Positions 7,949 to 17,219 of a stretch of DNA of 64,000 nucleotides are shown here, piece by piece. Position 1 is the stretch's first letter. Each line of letters opens with the position of its first letter. A model generated the notes under the pieces. The model was not told the origin of the DNA and did not search any database. It saw only the letters and a program-made list of their open reading frames with translations. Where the stretch lies: the NCBI GenBank assembly GCA_026954325.1, contig JAIXKK010000198.1:1-64000 (forward strand). The letters run 5' to 3'. The position numbers and the translations under genes are program-made. The stretch is from Bryobacterales bacterium. GTDB taxonomy: Bacteria > Acidobacteriota > Terriglobia > Bryobacterales > Bryobacteraceae.

Positions 7949-9220
7949 CTAGATATAGCGAACGTTGTTCTTGGCCTCGTCCCAAACCACTTTCTTATTG
8001 TGGCGGAACGAGAGGGTGGCCATGTGACCGGAGATGGCGGCCTGCTGGCCCGCCTCTACCGGCGCAATCAGTTTCGCCTTGCCGCGGATGGCTTCGAGCC
8101 AGTTGCGGACATGCGCCTGCACGGCGAGATTGTCGTTGCCCGGCAGTTCGATGCGCATCTCCCTGCGGGCTGCCACCTGGGGCGGCGCTTTGCCGCCGAA
8201 GGTCTCGGGGGTGAAGGTCAGGATCTGGCGGTTCAACACTTCGATGGTGCCTTCGTTGCCCATGAACTGTTCGCCATAGCCGTATTTCACGTTGCCGAAG
8301 TAGCAGGAGTAGTTGATGTGGAACTTGTCCTTGTACTCGTAGATGGCGCTGAAGGTATCCGGCACTTCGCGGTCGTCGCCGGCATCAGTCCAACGGTAGA
8401 TGCCGCCCGAGGCCATGCAGGAGTGCGGAAGCGTTTTGCCGCAAACGAAGTTGGTGATATCGGTCTGGTGCACCAGCAGATCGGTGGAAATGCCGCCCGA
8501 ATAGTCCCAGTAGAGCCGCCACTGATAGTAGCGCTGTTTGTTGAACGGCCGCTTGGGAGCATTGCCGAGGAACTTGCTCCAATCCGTATTCTCCGGGTTG
8601 GCGTCGGCGGGAATGTTGTAGCGCCACGCCGGGTTGTCGGGAAGCGAGTTGCGATACCAGAAGGCGCGCACGTAGTGGATGTCGCCGATCATACCGTCAG
8701 CGACCATTTGTTTCGCTTTCTGATATAGCGAATTGCTGCGGTTCTGCGTGCCCACCTGGACAACTTTGCCGCTCTTTTCCGCGGCGCGCACCACTTCCCA
8801 ACCCTCTTCAATAGTGTGCGAGAGCGGCTTTTCGACGTAGACGTGCTTGCCGGCTTTGAGCGCCGCGATAGCCATGTCGTGGTGAAGGTGTTCGGGAGTG
8901 GCGATGACGACCGCGTCGACGGAGGGATCGGCCAGCAGTTGGCGGTAATCCTCGTATGTCTTCGGGGTGTTGCCGCCCATTGTCTGCACCCGGTCCTTGC
9001 CGCGATTGAGATGGCCGGTGTAGGTGTCGCAGGTGGCTACCACTTTGAAGGGCTTAGGCCCCCCTTTGTACAGCATGTCCATCAGGTAATAGCCGCGGCT
9101 GCCGACGCCGATCCAGCCGAGTTGGAGTTCGCTGTTGGGATTCTGCGCGGAGAGAAGAGCAGGGGCCACAGCCACGCCGGCTTTCTTCAAGAGATCGCGG
9201 CGGGAGTGTTGATCAGACAT
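7949..9220 (-). CDS. Tat-exported Gfo/Idh/MocA family oxidoreductase
   Basis: A 423-residue NAD(P)-dependent oxidoreductase. The N-terminus has a twin-arginine signal (SRRDLLKKAGVAVAPALLSA), then a Rossmann motif GWIGVGSRGYYL and the family EKP motif in VYVEKPLSH, which carries the catalytic Lys. The C-terminal half is the alpha/beta domain that binds sugar substrates. Exported members are frequent in polysaccharide-degrading bacteria; substrate cannot be named. Genes for a HEAT protein and a sulfatase follow on the same strand 22 bases on, so a shared catabolic operon is plausible. Confidence 0.88.
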   Translation of the reverse strand: MSDQHSRRDLLKKAGVAVAPALLSAQNPNSELQLGWIGVGSRGYYLMDMLYKGGPKPFKVVATCDTYTGHLNRGKDRVQTMGGNTPKTYEDYRQLLADPSVDAVVIATPEHLHHDMAIAALKAGKHVYVEKPLSHTIEEGWEVVRAAEKSGKVVQVGTQNRSNSLYQKAKQMVADGMIGDIHYVRAFWYRNSLPDNPAWRYNIPADANPENTDWSKFLGNAPKRPFNKQRYYQWRLYWDYSGGISTDLLVHQTDITNFVCGKTLPHSCMASGGIYRWTDAGDDREVPDTFSAIYEYKDKFHINYSCYFGNVKYGYGEQFMGNEGTIEVLNRQILTFTPETFGGKAPPQVAARREMRIELPGNDNLAVQAHVRNWLEAIRGKAKLIAPVEAGQQAAISGHMATLSFRHNKKVVWDEAKNNVRYI

Positions 9221-9318
9221 GGACGGCTCCTTTGAGAGGTTCAGTGGGTTGTCAATAACTTACAGAATATCATTGCGGCCCGGGCCCCAGAGTCTGGCAA
9301 AATGGAAGGATCTATCGC

Positions 9319-9613
9319 ATGCGGTTCAGACTGGCTGGTGTTTTTCTGCCGGTCTCGATGGGCGCTTCCGCGGCGGACCAGTGGATCAAACTGCATCGGC
9401 AAGCGCGCCCGGCTGCACGTCGTGGCGGATGGCCGCGACGTCGCGCCGCCATCCTCGGCCCCGGTACGATCGCAATTCGAAGCAGCATCGCCGCCGGTGT
9501 GGAATTCACCTACGGCAGGCAGAAGGATCAGCGCATCAAAGTGGAGTTCGAGGCCAAGCCGGACGCCGGGCTTGCCACCAGCGGGGTGGTGCGGTCGCTC
9601 GAATTCCGCGATG
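9319..9613 (+). pseudogene. Possible decayed exported-protein gene
   Basis: An ATG opens MRFRLAGVFLPVSMGASAAD, which looks like a signal peptide, followed by QWIKL. Codon choice then suggests a switch to the +1 frame (RARLHVVADGRDVAPP) and back again to the first frame (VEFTYGRQKDQRIKVEFEAK, then SGVVRSLEFRDATG). Third positions are GC-rich in those pieces, as in real genes here. The frame runs into the convergent neighbour at 9614. I do not recognise the family. It may be a broken gene or a region with consensus indels. Confidence 0.3.
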
Positions 9614-11313
9614 CTACCGGTAGCCCTTTGACTTCAGGTAGGCGACAAGCTCGGCCGGGTGGTCGGTCTGAATTCCGGTGGCTCCGCGGTCGATAGCGCC
9701 CTGCCAGAAGGCAGGATTGCCGGCGGGGCCGAGGCGATCGACGAAGATTTCGACTTGCGCTTGGATGGCAACGGCCGTGGTGTCCGGATTGAAATCCCTG
9801 GCGTCGAAGGCTACCACCTTCAGGGGCAGAGTTTTCAGCAGCGACTGAAGGGCAGCGGGATTGTCAGCCTCCGGCATCACGCGCAGGTTCGGCCGGAGGG
9901 CGGCGATTTGCTTCAGATAACCGGCGCCGCCGTAGATCACTACGTGGTCCCGCATGCCGTGACGTTCGATAGCGGCAACCGAATCCGCCGCGGAGACCGC
10001 TTTGCCGTCCACATACACTCCGATCCTGCGGCGGGCGAAGGCGAGAGCTTCGTCGAATGTGGGTACGCGGCTTCCACCCGCGTCGAGCTTGCGGATCTCG
10101 TCGAACGTCATATGCGCGACCTGACCTTTGCCGTTGGTGGTGCGGTCCACGGCGGCGTCATGCATCAGCACCAACTGCCCGTCCGCGGTGGTGCGCACAT
10201 CCGCCTCGAAGAAATCCGCTCCAGTCTCGTAGGCGGCTTGAAACGCGGCGATGGTGTTCTCGGGATGGTGGAGGTGTTCGCCGCGATGGGCGATGACGGC
10301 AATGCGCCGCGGTTCCGCCTTGCCCCATCCGGGGAACGCCGCGATGGCATCCATGAAGTTGTGGAGACGGTCCGTGTGCGCGTCCTCCTGCCATCCTCCG
10401 CGCGCCGCGCGATAGGCTCCATCGCTCGGGCAGCCGTCGGCATCGGTCTGGTAGAGGGAATAGTTGAGCGCCTGGCGGGCGGCGAGTTTGTATTCGAACG
10501 AGCCGGTGGCGGAGGAATACATCGCCAGCACCGCGCCATAGGTTGAGAGGATGCCGCCCCAGGGATTCTTGTCGTAATCCTGCTCGCCGCAGACGGCAAC
10601 TCCGTTGCGGACGGTGATAAAGCGCCGGTTGACGAATTCGATGAGGGATTGCGCATCGGCCTTCCAATCCGGGTCGAGGGCATCCTTGCGCTCGATGAGG
10701 TAGCGCGCCAGATTCAGGGGCGCCCAGGCAGTGCGGTTATCCGGCTCGGCATGGTCTTCGAAGAACTGCACCCAGAGAAGGCCATCCTTGGCGAGATTGG
10801 GAATCTGGAATTGCCTGATCCAGTTCCACAGCTTGTTTCGCGGCACGTGGAACTCGGAATAGCCGCCGGCAATGAGTTGATCGAACAGGCGCAGGATGAA
10901 GCTCATGTTGCCGGAAACCTCGCCGCGCGCCTCGCCGGTGCGGTAATCGGCGCGGAACGGCCATGGAGAGTGCAGGGCATCGCCTTCGCGCATGTTGGCC
11001 GCGAGCACGCGCGCGTTGTGGAGAGCCTGATCGAGGTAACGTTCTGCATGGCGGGGATGAAGCCGCGGCGGTTGGGTGTTGAGGTGATTGGCTGGTAGCT
11101 GCCGTCCATGAAGGTCATGGCGATGAAGCGTGGATAGCCGTTCTCGACGGGGCAGCGCAGATACCAGTTGACTTCGCGCGCGAGGGCATCGGGCCAGGAG
11201 GTCCAGGGCAATAGCGCGCCACCGGCATCGTAAACAGCGGGATGGTTGCCGAGTTGAGGCCCCGGCTGCGCGCCAAGGAGCGCAACCGAAGCCAGCAAAA
11301 GCAAGAGAGACAT
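9614..11313 (-). pseudogene. Alpha/alpha-toroid domain fused to glycerophosphodiester phosphodiesterase, frameshifted
   Basis: The start gives MSLLLLLASVALLGAQ, a signal peptide. The first frame reads to GFIPAMQN near 11045; the coherent continuation is one base out of frame, with RYLDQALHNARVLAANMREG and on to the stop at 9614. The middle has Trp/Tyr-rich helical text typical of alpha/alpha-barrel carbohydrate enzymes (LWNWIRQFQIPNLAKDGLLW). The C-terminal 230 residues are a GDPD domain with IAHRGEHLHHPENTIAAFQ, the metal ligands FFEADVRTTADG and the catalytic MHDAAVDRTTNG. So the intended product is an exported two-domain protein of about 565 residues. Expression as one chain depends on whether the indel is real. 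It lies 2 bases after the upstream dehydratase gene. Confidence 0.7.
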
Positions 11314-11315
11314 GG

Positions 11316-12557
11316 CTACCAGTGGGTGAGCGAACCGTCCGGGCGGAAGTAGACGTTGCGGCGCCCCGGCTGTGTCACTTCGCCGATCAATGTCAGCTTC
11401 GACAGGTCGGCCGTGACGCCGAGCCCGGGCCGCTCGTTCGGATACAACTTGCCCTTCCGGAAATCGAGGCACTGCGGCAGGTATTCGATGGGCCGATCGC
11501 CGTAGTTGTACTCCATCAGCACGGCGCCCGTGAAGGTGGACATCGAGTTGGCAAGAGCGGCGGTAGAGACGGGGCCGGTAAAGTGGGGCACAATGCCCAC
11601 GGCGTGCGTTTCGCAGATGGCGGCGATCTTCATCATTTCGGTGATGCCGCCGACGTTGGGGATGGTGGCGCGGATGTAGTCGATATCGTGGTTTTCCACC
11701 AGTTTGTTGAAGTCCCAGCGCTGGCCCCACTCTTCGCCATGCGCCAGAGGGACGGAGGTAAGCAGGCGCAGTTTCGGCAGGTCCTCGCGCGCGTTTTCGT
11801 CGCGCACGGGATCCTCGACGAGGTAGGGTTCGTATTCCTCAATCAGGCGGCAGGCGCGGAGAGCGTCGCTGAAATCGAAACGCTGGTGGAAGTCGATCAT
11901 CCAATCGCCTTCTTTGCCGACGCCCTCGCGGGCCTCTTTGCAATCGCGAGCCACCTGGTGAACGCGCTCGCGCGTGTTGAACACTTCGCCCACCGGGACG
12001 TCACCGGCGCCCATGCGGAAAACGCGATATCCGGCCTCCATGGTGGCGCGGGCGCGCTCGCGGATTCCGGGAGGCGCACCGCCCGGCGAATTCGGCGGGC
12101 GCACGCCACCGGTGACATAACATTCGCAGTAGTTGCGCACGGTTCCGCCGAGGATCTCATGCACGGGCAGGCCGAGCGCCTTGCCTTTGATATCCCACAA
12201 GGCAAGGTCCATGGCTCCGACGGCGTGGATCTTCTCGCGGCCCGGCGGATAGAACCAGGCAATGTACATCTCGCGCCACAGGGCTTCGATATGGAACGGG
12301 TTCTTCCCGATGAGAGTGCCGGCGCACTGCTCGAGGGTGTCCTTGGAGCCGCCCTCGCCAATCCCCGTGATGCCGATGTCGGTCTCGACGGTGCACAGCA
12401 TGTTGCTCTGGTTGAAAAGTTCGTTCAGGTTCGGCGGCTTGTAAATGCGAACGCGAGTGATTTTCGCTTTGGGGAGCGCGGCTTCGGCGCGCCCTGGGCG
12501 GAGAAGAGCGGCGGCGGGGGCCGCGGCAAGGGACTTGAAGAATGACCTGCGATTCAT
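11316..12557 (-). CDS. Exported enolase-superfamily (mandelate racemase/muconate lactonizing type) enzyme
   Basis: A 413-residue protein with a Tat-type N-terminus (MNRRSFFKSLAAAPAAALL). The capping domain includes GITGIGEGGSKDT and AMDLALWDIKGKALGLPVHE. The barrel shows metal-ligand strands WMIDFHQRFD and YLVEDPVRDEN, a third acidic site in LAHGEEWGQRWD, and a late His in GIVPHFTGP. This resembles sugar-acid dehydratases such as galactonate dehydratase more than racemases. The exact substrate is unknown. It heads the minus-strand catabolic cluster that runs to 5126. Confidence 0.85.
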   Translation of the reverse strand: MNRRSFFKSLAAAPAAALLRPGRAEAALPKAKITRVRIYKPPNLNELFNQSNMLCTVETDIGITGIGEGGSKDTLEQCAGTLIGKNPFHIEALWREMYIAWFYPPGREKIHAVGAMDLALWDIKGKALGLPVHEILGGTVRNYCECYVTGGVRPPNSPGGAPPGIRERARATMEAGYRVFRMGAGDVPVGEVFNTRERVHQVARDCKEAREGVGKEGDWMIDFHQRFDFSDALRACRLIEEYEPYLVEDPVRDENAREDLPKLRLLTSVPLAHGEEWGQRWDFNKLVENHDIDYIRATIPNVGGITEMMKIAAICETHAVGIVPHFTGPVSTAALANSMSTFTGAVLMEYNYGDRPIEYLPQCLDFRKGKLYPNERPGLGVTADLSKLTLIGEVTQPGRRNVYFRPDGSLTHW

Positions 12558-12615
12558 GAGATGGGTCTACGCCCGGCCAGTATATCGATATTCCCGGCGA
12601 ATGGGATAATGACAT

Positions 12616-13764
12616 TTGGAATCCGCTCGACCGGCCCGGCTCCTCCTTCTATTCATCGTTGTTCTGATTCTCTATGGATCGCTCTATCCCGGCGTGCTCC
12701 ATCCCGGCGGGGCGCCGGCGGCGGCGATGGACTATCTGCTCCACTCGTGGCCACGGAGCTTTGACCCGCGTATAGCCGTGGATGCCTTGCTCAACGTGTT
12801 GATCTACGTGCCGCTCGGCTGGCTGGGCTATCTCAGTCTGGCGGGAGCGCCGCGCGCCGTCCGCCTGGCTGGGGCCGTTGGATTCGGGTGCGCACTTTCG
12901 TTGACCGTGGAACTGGCGCAATTCTATATCGAAGGCCGTGTGACCAGCCTGCTCGACGTGGCTTCCAACAGTTGCGGTACAGCGGCCGGCGTGTTCGGCG
13001 CGCAGTTTCTCGATGCTCTTCTGGTAAGCCGGCTTGCCCGCTGGAGGGAACCGCTGGACCGCGAGCGGGCGGCGGTGGTCCTGATCCTGTGCTGGCTTTC
13101 CTACCACCTGTTCCCCTTTGTCCCTTCAATTGGCCTCTATAGATTGGCGGTGCGGCTGCGAGCGATGCTGGCGGTAACGGCTGCGTCTCTTCCAGTGGGA
13201 ACCCTTGCAGGGATGGCGGAGTGGCTGGCGGTGGGCGCACTGCTGCGAGGTATCGCGGGAACCTCATCTCCCCAAGTGCTTGTGGCCCTATTGGCAGTGT
13301 TGCCCGCGAGGCTGCTGATTGTTCACCAGCAGTTGACGCTCGCCGAGGTGTTGGGCGCCCTGCTGGGAGTGGCGCTCAATCTGGCATTGTGGCGGAAAAG
13401 ACGGGAAGCGCCGGCCGCCGCCGTGCTCATGCTGGCGAGCCTCTGCGTCTCGGGGCTTGCGCCCTTTCACTTCACGGACACCGCTACTCCCTTTTCCTGG
13501 CGTCCGTTCCATGCGTCCTTTAACACGGCCAATTGGGAGCCGGCGGGAATCGTTCTGTTGCGCAAAGTGTTCCGCTACGGCGCATTTCTCTGGCTTTCAT
13601 CGCGGTGCGGCATGCGGCCGTGGCGGGGCGCCGCGTTTCTTTCGCTGTCGCTCCTGACAATCGAAATTGCGCAGACACATATTGCCCCGCACACACCGGA
13701 GATTACCGATCCGGCGCTGGCCCTGCTATTGGCGCTCGCGCTGCGGCTGTTGGCCGTGCGATAG
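12616..13764 (+). CDS. VanZ-like polytopic membrane protein
   Basis: A 382-residue protein starting at a TTG codon. The first half has the VanZ pattern: an N-terminal membrane segment with LYGSLYPG, then DALLNVLIYVPLGWLGYL, the Glu-containing LTVELAQFYIEGRVTSLLD and an Asn/Gly segment. The C-terminal half repeats a weaker version (FHASFNTANWEPAGIVLLRK, LLTIEIAQTHI), suggesting an internal duplication. VanZ proteins confer low-level teicoplanin tolerance in enterococci, but most environmental members have no known role. The neighbouring enoyl-CoA hydratase starts 11 bases on. Confidence 0.75.
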   Translation: MESARPARLLLLFIVVLILYGSLYPGVLHPGGAPAAAMDYLLHSWPRSFDPRIAVDALLNVLIYVPLGWLGYLSLAGAPRAVRLAGAVGFGCALSLTVELAQFYIEGRVTSLLDVASNSCGTAAGVFGAQFLDALLVSRLARWREPLDRERAAVVLILCWLSYHLFPFVPSIGLYRLAVRLRAMLAVTAASLPVGTLAGMAEWLAVGALLRGIAGTSSPQVLVALLAVLPARLLIVHQQLTLAEVLGALLGVALNLALWRKRREAPAAAVLMLASLCVSGLAPFHFTDTATPFSWRPFHASFNTANWEPAGIVLLRKVFRYGAFLWLSSRCGMRPWRGAAFLSLSLLTIEIAQTHIAPHTPEITDPALALLLALALRLLAVR

Positions 13765-13775
13765 AATCACCTGCT

Positions 13776-14510
13776 ATGAGCGGCATTGTTCGCATCACGC
13801 TGCGGCGGCCGGAAAAGCGCAATGCGCTGGATCGGGAGACGGTGCTGCGCATCCGGGAGGAGTTAGGCGCAGCGGCGCGGGATACGGAGGCGCGCGTGGC
13901 GGTTCTGGCCGCGGAGGGAAAGGATTTCTGCTCAGGCGCCGATCTGTCGGAATTGCAGCGAATCCGCGACTCTTCCATTCTGGAGAACTTCGACGATGCC
14001 CGATTGCTGGGCGAGTTGTTCCTCGAGATGAGGCGGCATCCGCTTCCAATCATCGCGGTGGTACGAGGGAGGGCGCTCGCGGGCGGTTGCGGGCTGGCCA
14101 CGGCGGCGGATCTTATCTTCGCTAGCGATACGGCGAAGTTCGGGTATCCGGAGGTCAACATCGGCTTTGTCCCCGCCATGGTGATGGCGATCCTGCGGCG
14201 GAACGTCTCCGAGAAGCGAGCCTTCGAACTGCTGGCCACGGGGAAGGTGATCGGCGCCGCGGAAGCGCTACGCGTAGGACTTGTGAACGAAGTGCACGCG
14301 GATTCCGAACTCGATGCCGCCGCCGATGCCTTCGCCGCGCGCATGGCGGCACGCTCCGCGCCGGCGGTACAGTTGACCAAGCGGCTGCTATATCATATGG
14401 ACTCGATGGGTTTTGAAGCGGCGATTCATTCCGGCGCCCAGATCAATGCCATCGCCCGGATGACAGAGGATTGCCGCAAGGGCATCGATGGGTTCTTGGA
14501 GAAGGAGTGA
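13776..14510 (+). CDS. Enoyl-CoA hydratase/isomerase family protein
   Basis: A crotonase-fold protein of 244 residues beginning MSGIVRITLRRPEKRNALDR. The first oxyanion-hole segment is DFCSGADLSEL and the second is GRALAGGCGLATAADLIFAS, followed by FGYPEVNIGFVPAM, where a family Glu sits. It probably hydrates an enoyl-CoA in fatty-acid or branched amino-acid breakdown; methylglutaconyl-CoA hydratase is one possibility. The frame extends upstream inside the VanZ gene, but the ATG at 13776 fits the family start. The next gene starts 3 bases after its stop. Confidence 0.88.
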   Translation: MSGIVRITLRRPEKRNALDRETVLRIREELGAAARDTEARVAVLAAEGKDFCSGADLSELQRIRDSSILENFDDARLLGELFLEMRRHPLPIIAVVRGRALAGGCGLATAADLIFASDTAKFGYPEVNIGFVPAMVMAILRRNVSEKRAFELLATGKVIGAAEALRVGLVNEVHADSELDAAADAFAARMAARSAPAVQLTKRLLYHMDSMGFEAAIHSGAQINAIARMTEDCRKGIDGFLEKE

Positions 14511-14513
14511 CGC

Positions 14514-15473
14514 ATGTCCACACGCCGTTTGTTTCTGCAGTCGTTAGCCGCGGCCGCGCTAGGGAGCAAGCTACACGCCAAAGAGGCGAAGCACATGGCG
14601 GGAGTGTTCCCCATTGTGCAGACGCCCTTCACCAACGATGACAAACTCGATACCAGGACGCTGGCCGCCGAGATCCGTTTTCTGGACCGTGCCGGAGTGC
14701 AGGGCGTGGTCTGGCCGCAACTGGCGAGCGAGTTTTTCGATCTGACGATGGAGGAGCGCTTCGCGGGAATGGAAGTGGTGGCGGCAACGGGGAAGCCGCT
14801 CAAGCCCGCGGTGGTGTTGGGCGTGCAGGCCGACGATACGGCGGCCGCGCTGAAATACACCAAGCACGCGGAGAAACTGGCGCCGGACGCCATCATCGCG
14901 CTGCCGCCGCGCGCCTGGAAGGACAAGGACAGGATTCTCGAGTACTACAAAGCCATCAGCGCCGCCACCAGCCGGCCGATGATTGCGCAGACGATCGGCG
15001 ACATGAGCGTGGACTTCGTGATCAAGATGCTCGGCGAGGCTCCGAACCTGCACTTTGTCAAGGACGAGGCGGGGGAAACACTGCCGCGGATCAGCGAGTT
15101 TCACAAACGCGGCGATCCCCGGATGCGCGGAGTCTTCACCGGAGGCCATGGGAAGACGATGATTGACGAGATGATGCGCGGTTCGGCAGGCACGATGCCC
15201 GCCGTCCCGTTCGCGGATCTCTACGTGCTGGTGTGGGATGCCTGGCACGCGGGTGACACGCACAAAGCACTCGACTATTTTTCCAAGGTGTCGCTGATGG
15301 TGGCCGAAGCAACCGCTTATGGACTGCCCGGCATGAAGTACATGCTCCAGTTGAGGGGCGTCTTCCAGAACACGAAGTGCCGGGCCACGAGCCGGAACGC
15401 GAGCTTTGACGAAGAGGCGAAGAAATCAATCGAACAGGCATTCGAGTACGTGAAGCCGCTGTTCAGAGCGTAG
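14514..15473 (+). CDS. DapA/N-acetylneuraminate lyase family protein with export signal
   Basis: A 319-residue TIM-barrel protein. It begins with a twin-arginine-like signal (STRRLFLQSLAAAALGSKL), then FPIVQTPFTNDDKLD, the usual N-terminal strand of dihydrodipicolinate synthase/NAL aldolases. The Schiff-base lysine is in LHFVKDEAGETLP. Family Tyr residues are less clear. Aldolases of this family cleave or form 2-keto acids, often from sugar acids. An exported version is unusual and suggests processing of periplasmic substrates. Tightly coupled (3-base gap) to the enoyl-CoA hydratase. Confidence 0.82.
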   Translation: MSTRRLFLQSLAAAALGSKLHAKEAKHMAGVFPIVQTPFTNDDKLDTRTLAAEIRFLDRAGVQGVVWPQLASEFFDLTMEERFAGMEVVAATGKPLKPAVVLGVQADDTAAALKYTKHAEKLAPDAIIALPPRAWKDKDRILEYYKAISAATSRPMIAQTIGDMSVDFVIKMLGEAPNLHFVKDEAGETLPRISEFHKRGDPRMRGVFTGGHGKTMIDEMMRGSAGTMPAVPFADLYVLVWDAWHAGDTHKALDYFSKVSLMVAEATAYGLPGMKYMLQLRGVFQNTKCRATSRNASFDEEAKKSIEQAFEYVKPLFRA

Positions 15474-15501
15474 GCCGGCGGCTCATGCCTGCAGGCAAAC
15501 C

Positions 15502-17211
15502 TTACCGGGGGGCATCCTTCGCGCAGCGGAAACCGATGGCGGCGCCCTTGAGCCGCGCGGGCACCGTGCTCATCTCGAAAGTGACGGCATTGCTGACATC
15601 GGAGTCATAAGCGCCGCCGCGAATCGCAGTCCAGCGTTCGTTCGTGGTCGCGTTCATGAACTTGAACAGCTCGAGGCTCTGCGGGAGGGGTTTGCGGTCT
15701 TCGTTCACCCATTCCCAGGCATTCCCGGCGATGTTGAGGATGCCGCTGGGCGTTTCTCCAAGTTGGGTGTCCACCGGCTGAAGACCGGGCCGCAAGGAGG
15801 TGTTCCCTTTCACGTTCGCCTTTTGCGGATCGGGCTCGTTGCCCCAGGGATAGGCCCAGCCGACACTTCCGCGGGCTGCTTTCTCCCACTCGTCGCCGGT
15901 TGGAATGCGTTTGTGCGCCCAGGTGCAGTACTCAGCCGCCTGATCGTAGGTGATGTTCGTTACAGGCAGGTCAGCCGGTTTGCCGGCGGTTGTCTTCCCC
16001 AAGGCTTGCGCGAACTTGTTCCACATGCCGTTGGATACTTCGGTCTTGTCGATATAGAAATCCGGCAGGCTCTTCACCACCTTGTTCGCCCCGGAGAGGA
16101 AGTTCCCAGCGGGAACAAGGATCATTTGCCCGAAATCATCCTGAATGACGGGCGGCGGGCCGGCCGGCTTTTGTTCCTGCTGCCGTGAGACCTCGCCCGC
16201 CCCTTTCTTTTCCGTGGCGGCGCCGCTTTTCGAGAGGTATAGAGCCGCCAGAACGCCGGCGGCAATGACGAACGCCCCGGCGATGGCCGCCATCGGCATG
16301 ATGCTGCGCTTCGCGGGCACAGGCGGCGCCGGCGTGGAGGCAGGCCGTTCGTGCGTTTCGAAGGGAGGCGCGGCAGCCGGCTGCGCCGCGGGTCCCTCAA
16401 GCTTCTTCAGAATGGCTTCGAGTTCACTGATGATAACGTCAAAGCCCGGTGGACGCTCCTCCGGCTTCTTGGCGGCGCAGCGGTTGACCAGGTTCACCAA
16501 TTCCCGCGGCACGCCGGCCTGCTCGAGCGGCGCCATGTCGAGCGGCTGATGCAGGATGAGGTAGAACAGCGTCTCGACCGAATCGCCCACCACGGGCTTC
16601 ACTCCGGTGAGCATCTCATAGAGGAGAATGCCGAATGCATAGACATCGGCGGCGGGGGTAACGGGCTTGCCGAGCACCTGCTCCGGCGCCATGTAGTAGG
16701 GCGTGCCGATGGCGAAGCCCTCGCGCGTAATGTTGAAGTTCTGCGTTTTGGCGATGCCGAAGTCCATCAGCCGCACGCGCCCGCTCTCATCGATGTGCAG
16801 GTTCTCGGGTTTGATATCGCGGTGAATGATGTTCTTCGAATGGACGAAGCCGAGCGCGCGGGCAGCCTGTAAGGCAATTCCCAACCGCTGCTTCAAATCA
16901 CCGGTATGCCCCTTATCGATGGCGTTGCGCAGGTCTTCGCCAACGAGAAATTCCATGACGATATACGGCCGTCCGTCGATCTCTCCGTAATCGTGGATGC
17001 GGATGATGTTGTCGTGGATCATGTTGCCCGACATACGGGCTTCCATAAGGAAACGCGCCTTCGTGTCGTCGTCGCGGCAACCTTCGTCCGTGAGCACCTT
17101 CACGGCCACGATTCGCCCCAGCACGGTATCCGTGGCCTTGTAAACCTGGGACATACCCCCACCCAGGAACTTTTGTAGTTCGTATTTCCCGAACATGACC
17201 GGGAGTTGCAT
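15502..17211 (-). CDS. Membrane Ser/Thr kinase with C-terminal formylglycine-generating-enzyme-like domain
   Basis: A 569-residue protein. Residues 8-270 form a PknB-type kinase: glycine loop FLGGGMSQVYKA (third Gly replaced by Ser), AVKVL lysine, HRDIKPEN catalytic loop, MDFGIAK and YYMAPEQ. A Pro/Ala linker leads to one membrane span (AAIAGAFVIAAGVLAALYL), then an extracytoplasmic FGE-sulfatase domain (MILVPAGNFLSGA, RIPTGDEWEKAAR, NIAGNAWEWVN, RGGAY, GFRCAKD). Without the active-site Cys pair it is likely a binding or sensory module rather than a maturase. Start taken as MQLPVMFGKYE, 8 bases after the preceding kinase gene; the open frame upstream is a shadow of that gene. It resembles PpkA-type kinases of T6SS clusters. 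Confidence 0.85.
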   Translation of the reverse strand: MQLPVMFGKYELQKFLGGGMSQVYKATDTVLGRIVAVKVLTDEGCRDDDTKARFLMEARMSGNMIHDNIIRIHDYGEIDGRPYIVMEFLVGEDLRNAIDKGHTGDLKQRLGIALQAARALGFVHSKNIIHRDIKPENLHIDESGRVRLMDFGIAKTQNFNITREGFAIGTPYYMAPEQVLGKPVTPAADVYAFGILLYEMLTGVKPVVGDSVETLFYLILHQPLDMAPLEQAGVPRELVNLVNRCAAKKPEERPPGFDVIISELEAILKKLEGPAAQPAAAPPFETHERPASTPAPPVPAKRSIMPMAAIAGAFVIAAGVLAALYLSKSGAATEKKGAGEVSRQQEQKPAGPPPVIQDDFGQMILVPAGNFLSGANKVVKSLPDFYIDKTEVSNGMWNKFAQALGKTTAGKPADLPVTNITYDQAAEYCTWAHKRIPTGDEWEKAARGSVGWAYPWGNEPDPQKANVKGNTSLRPGLQPVDTQLGETPSGILNIAGNAWEWVNEDRKPLPQSLELFKFMNATTNERWTAIRGGAYDSDVSNAVTFEMSTVPARLKGAAIGFRCAKDAPR

Positions 17212-17219
17212 AGATCCGA

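Noticed and set aside
11322..12545. Plus-strand open frame of 407 codons
   Set aside because: Shadow of the enolase-superfamily gene on the opposite strand.
13533..13775. N-terminal extension of the enoyl-CoA hydratase
   Set aside because: This part overlaps the VanZ gene in another frame and has no match to the crotonase fold, which starts at 13776.
16100..16300. FGE-like domain of the kinase as a sulfatase maturase
   Set aside because: It lacks an evident catalytic Cys pair and lies outside the membrane on a kinase, so a sensory role is more likely.
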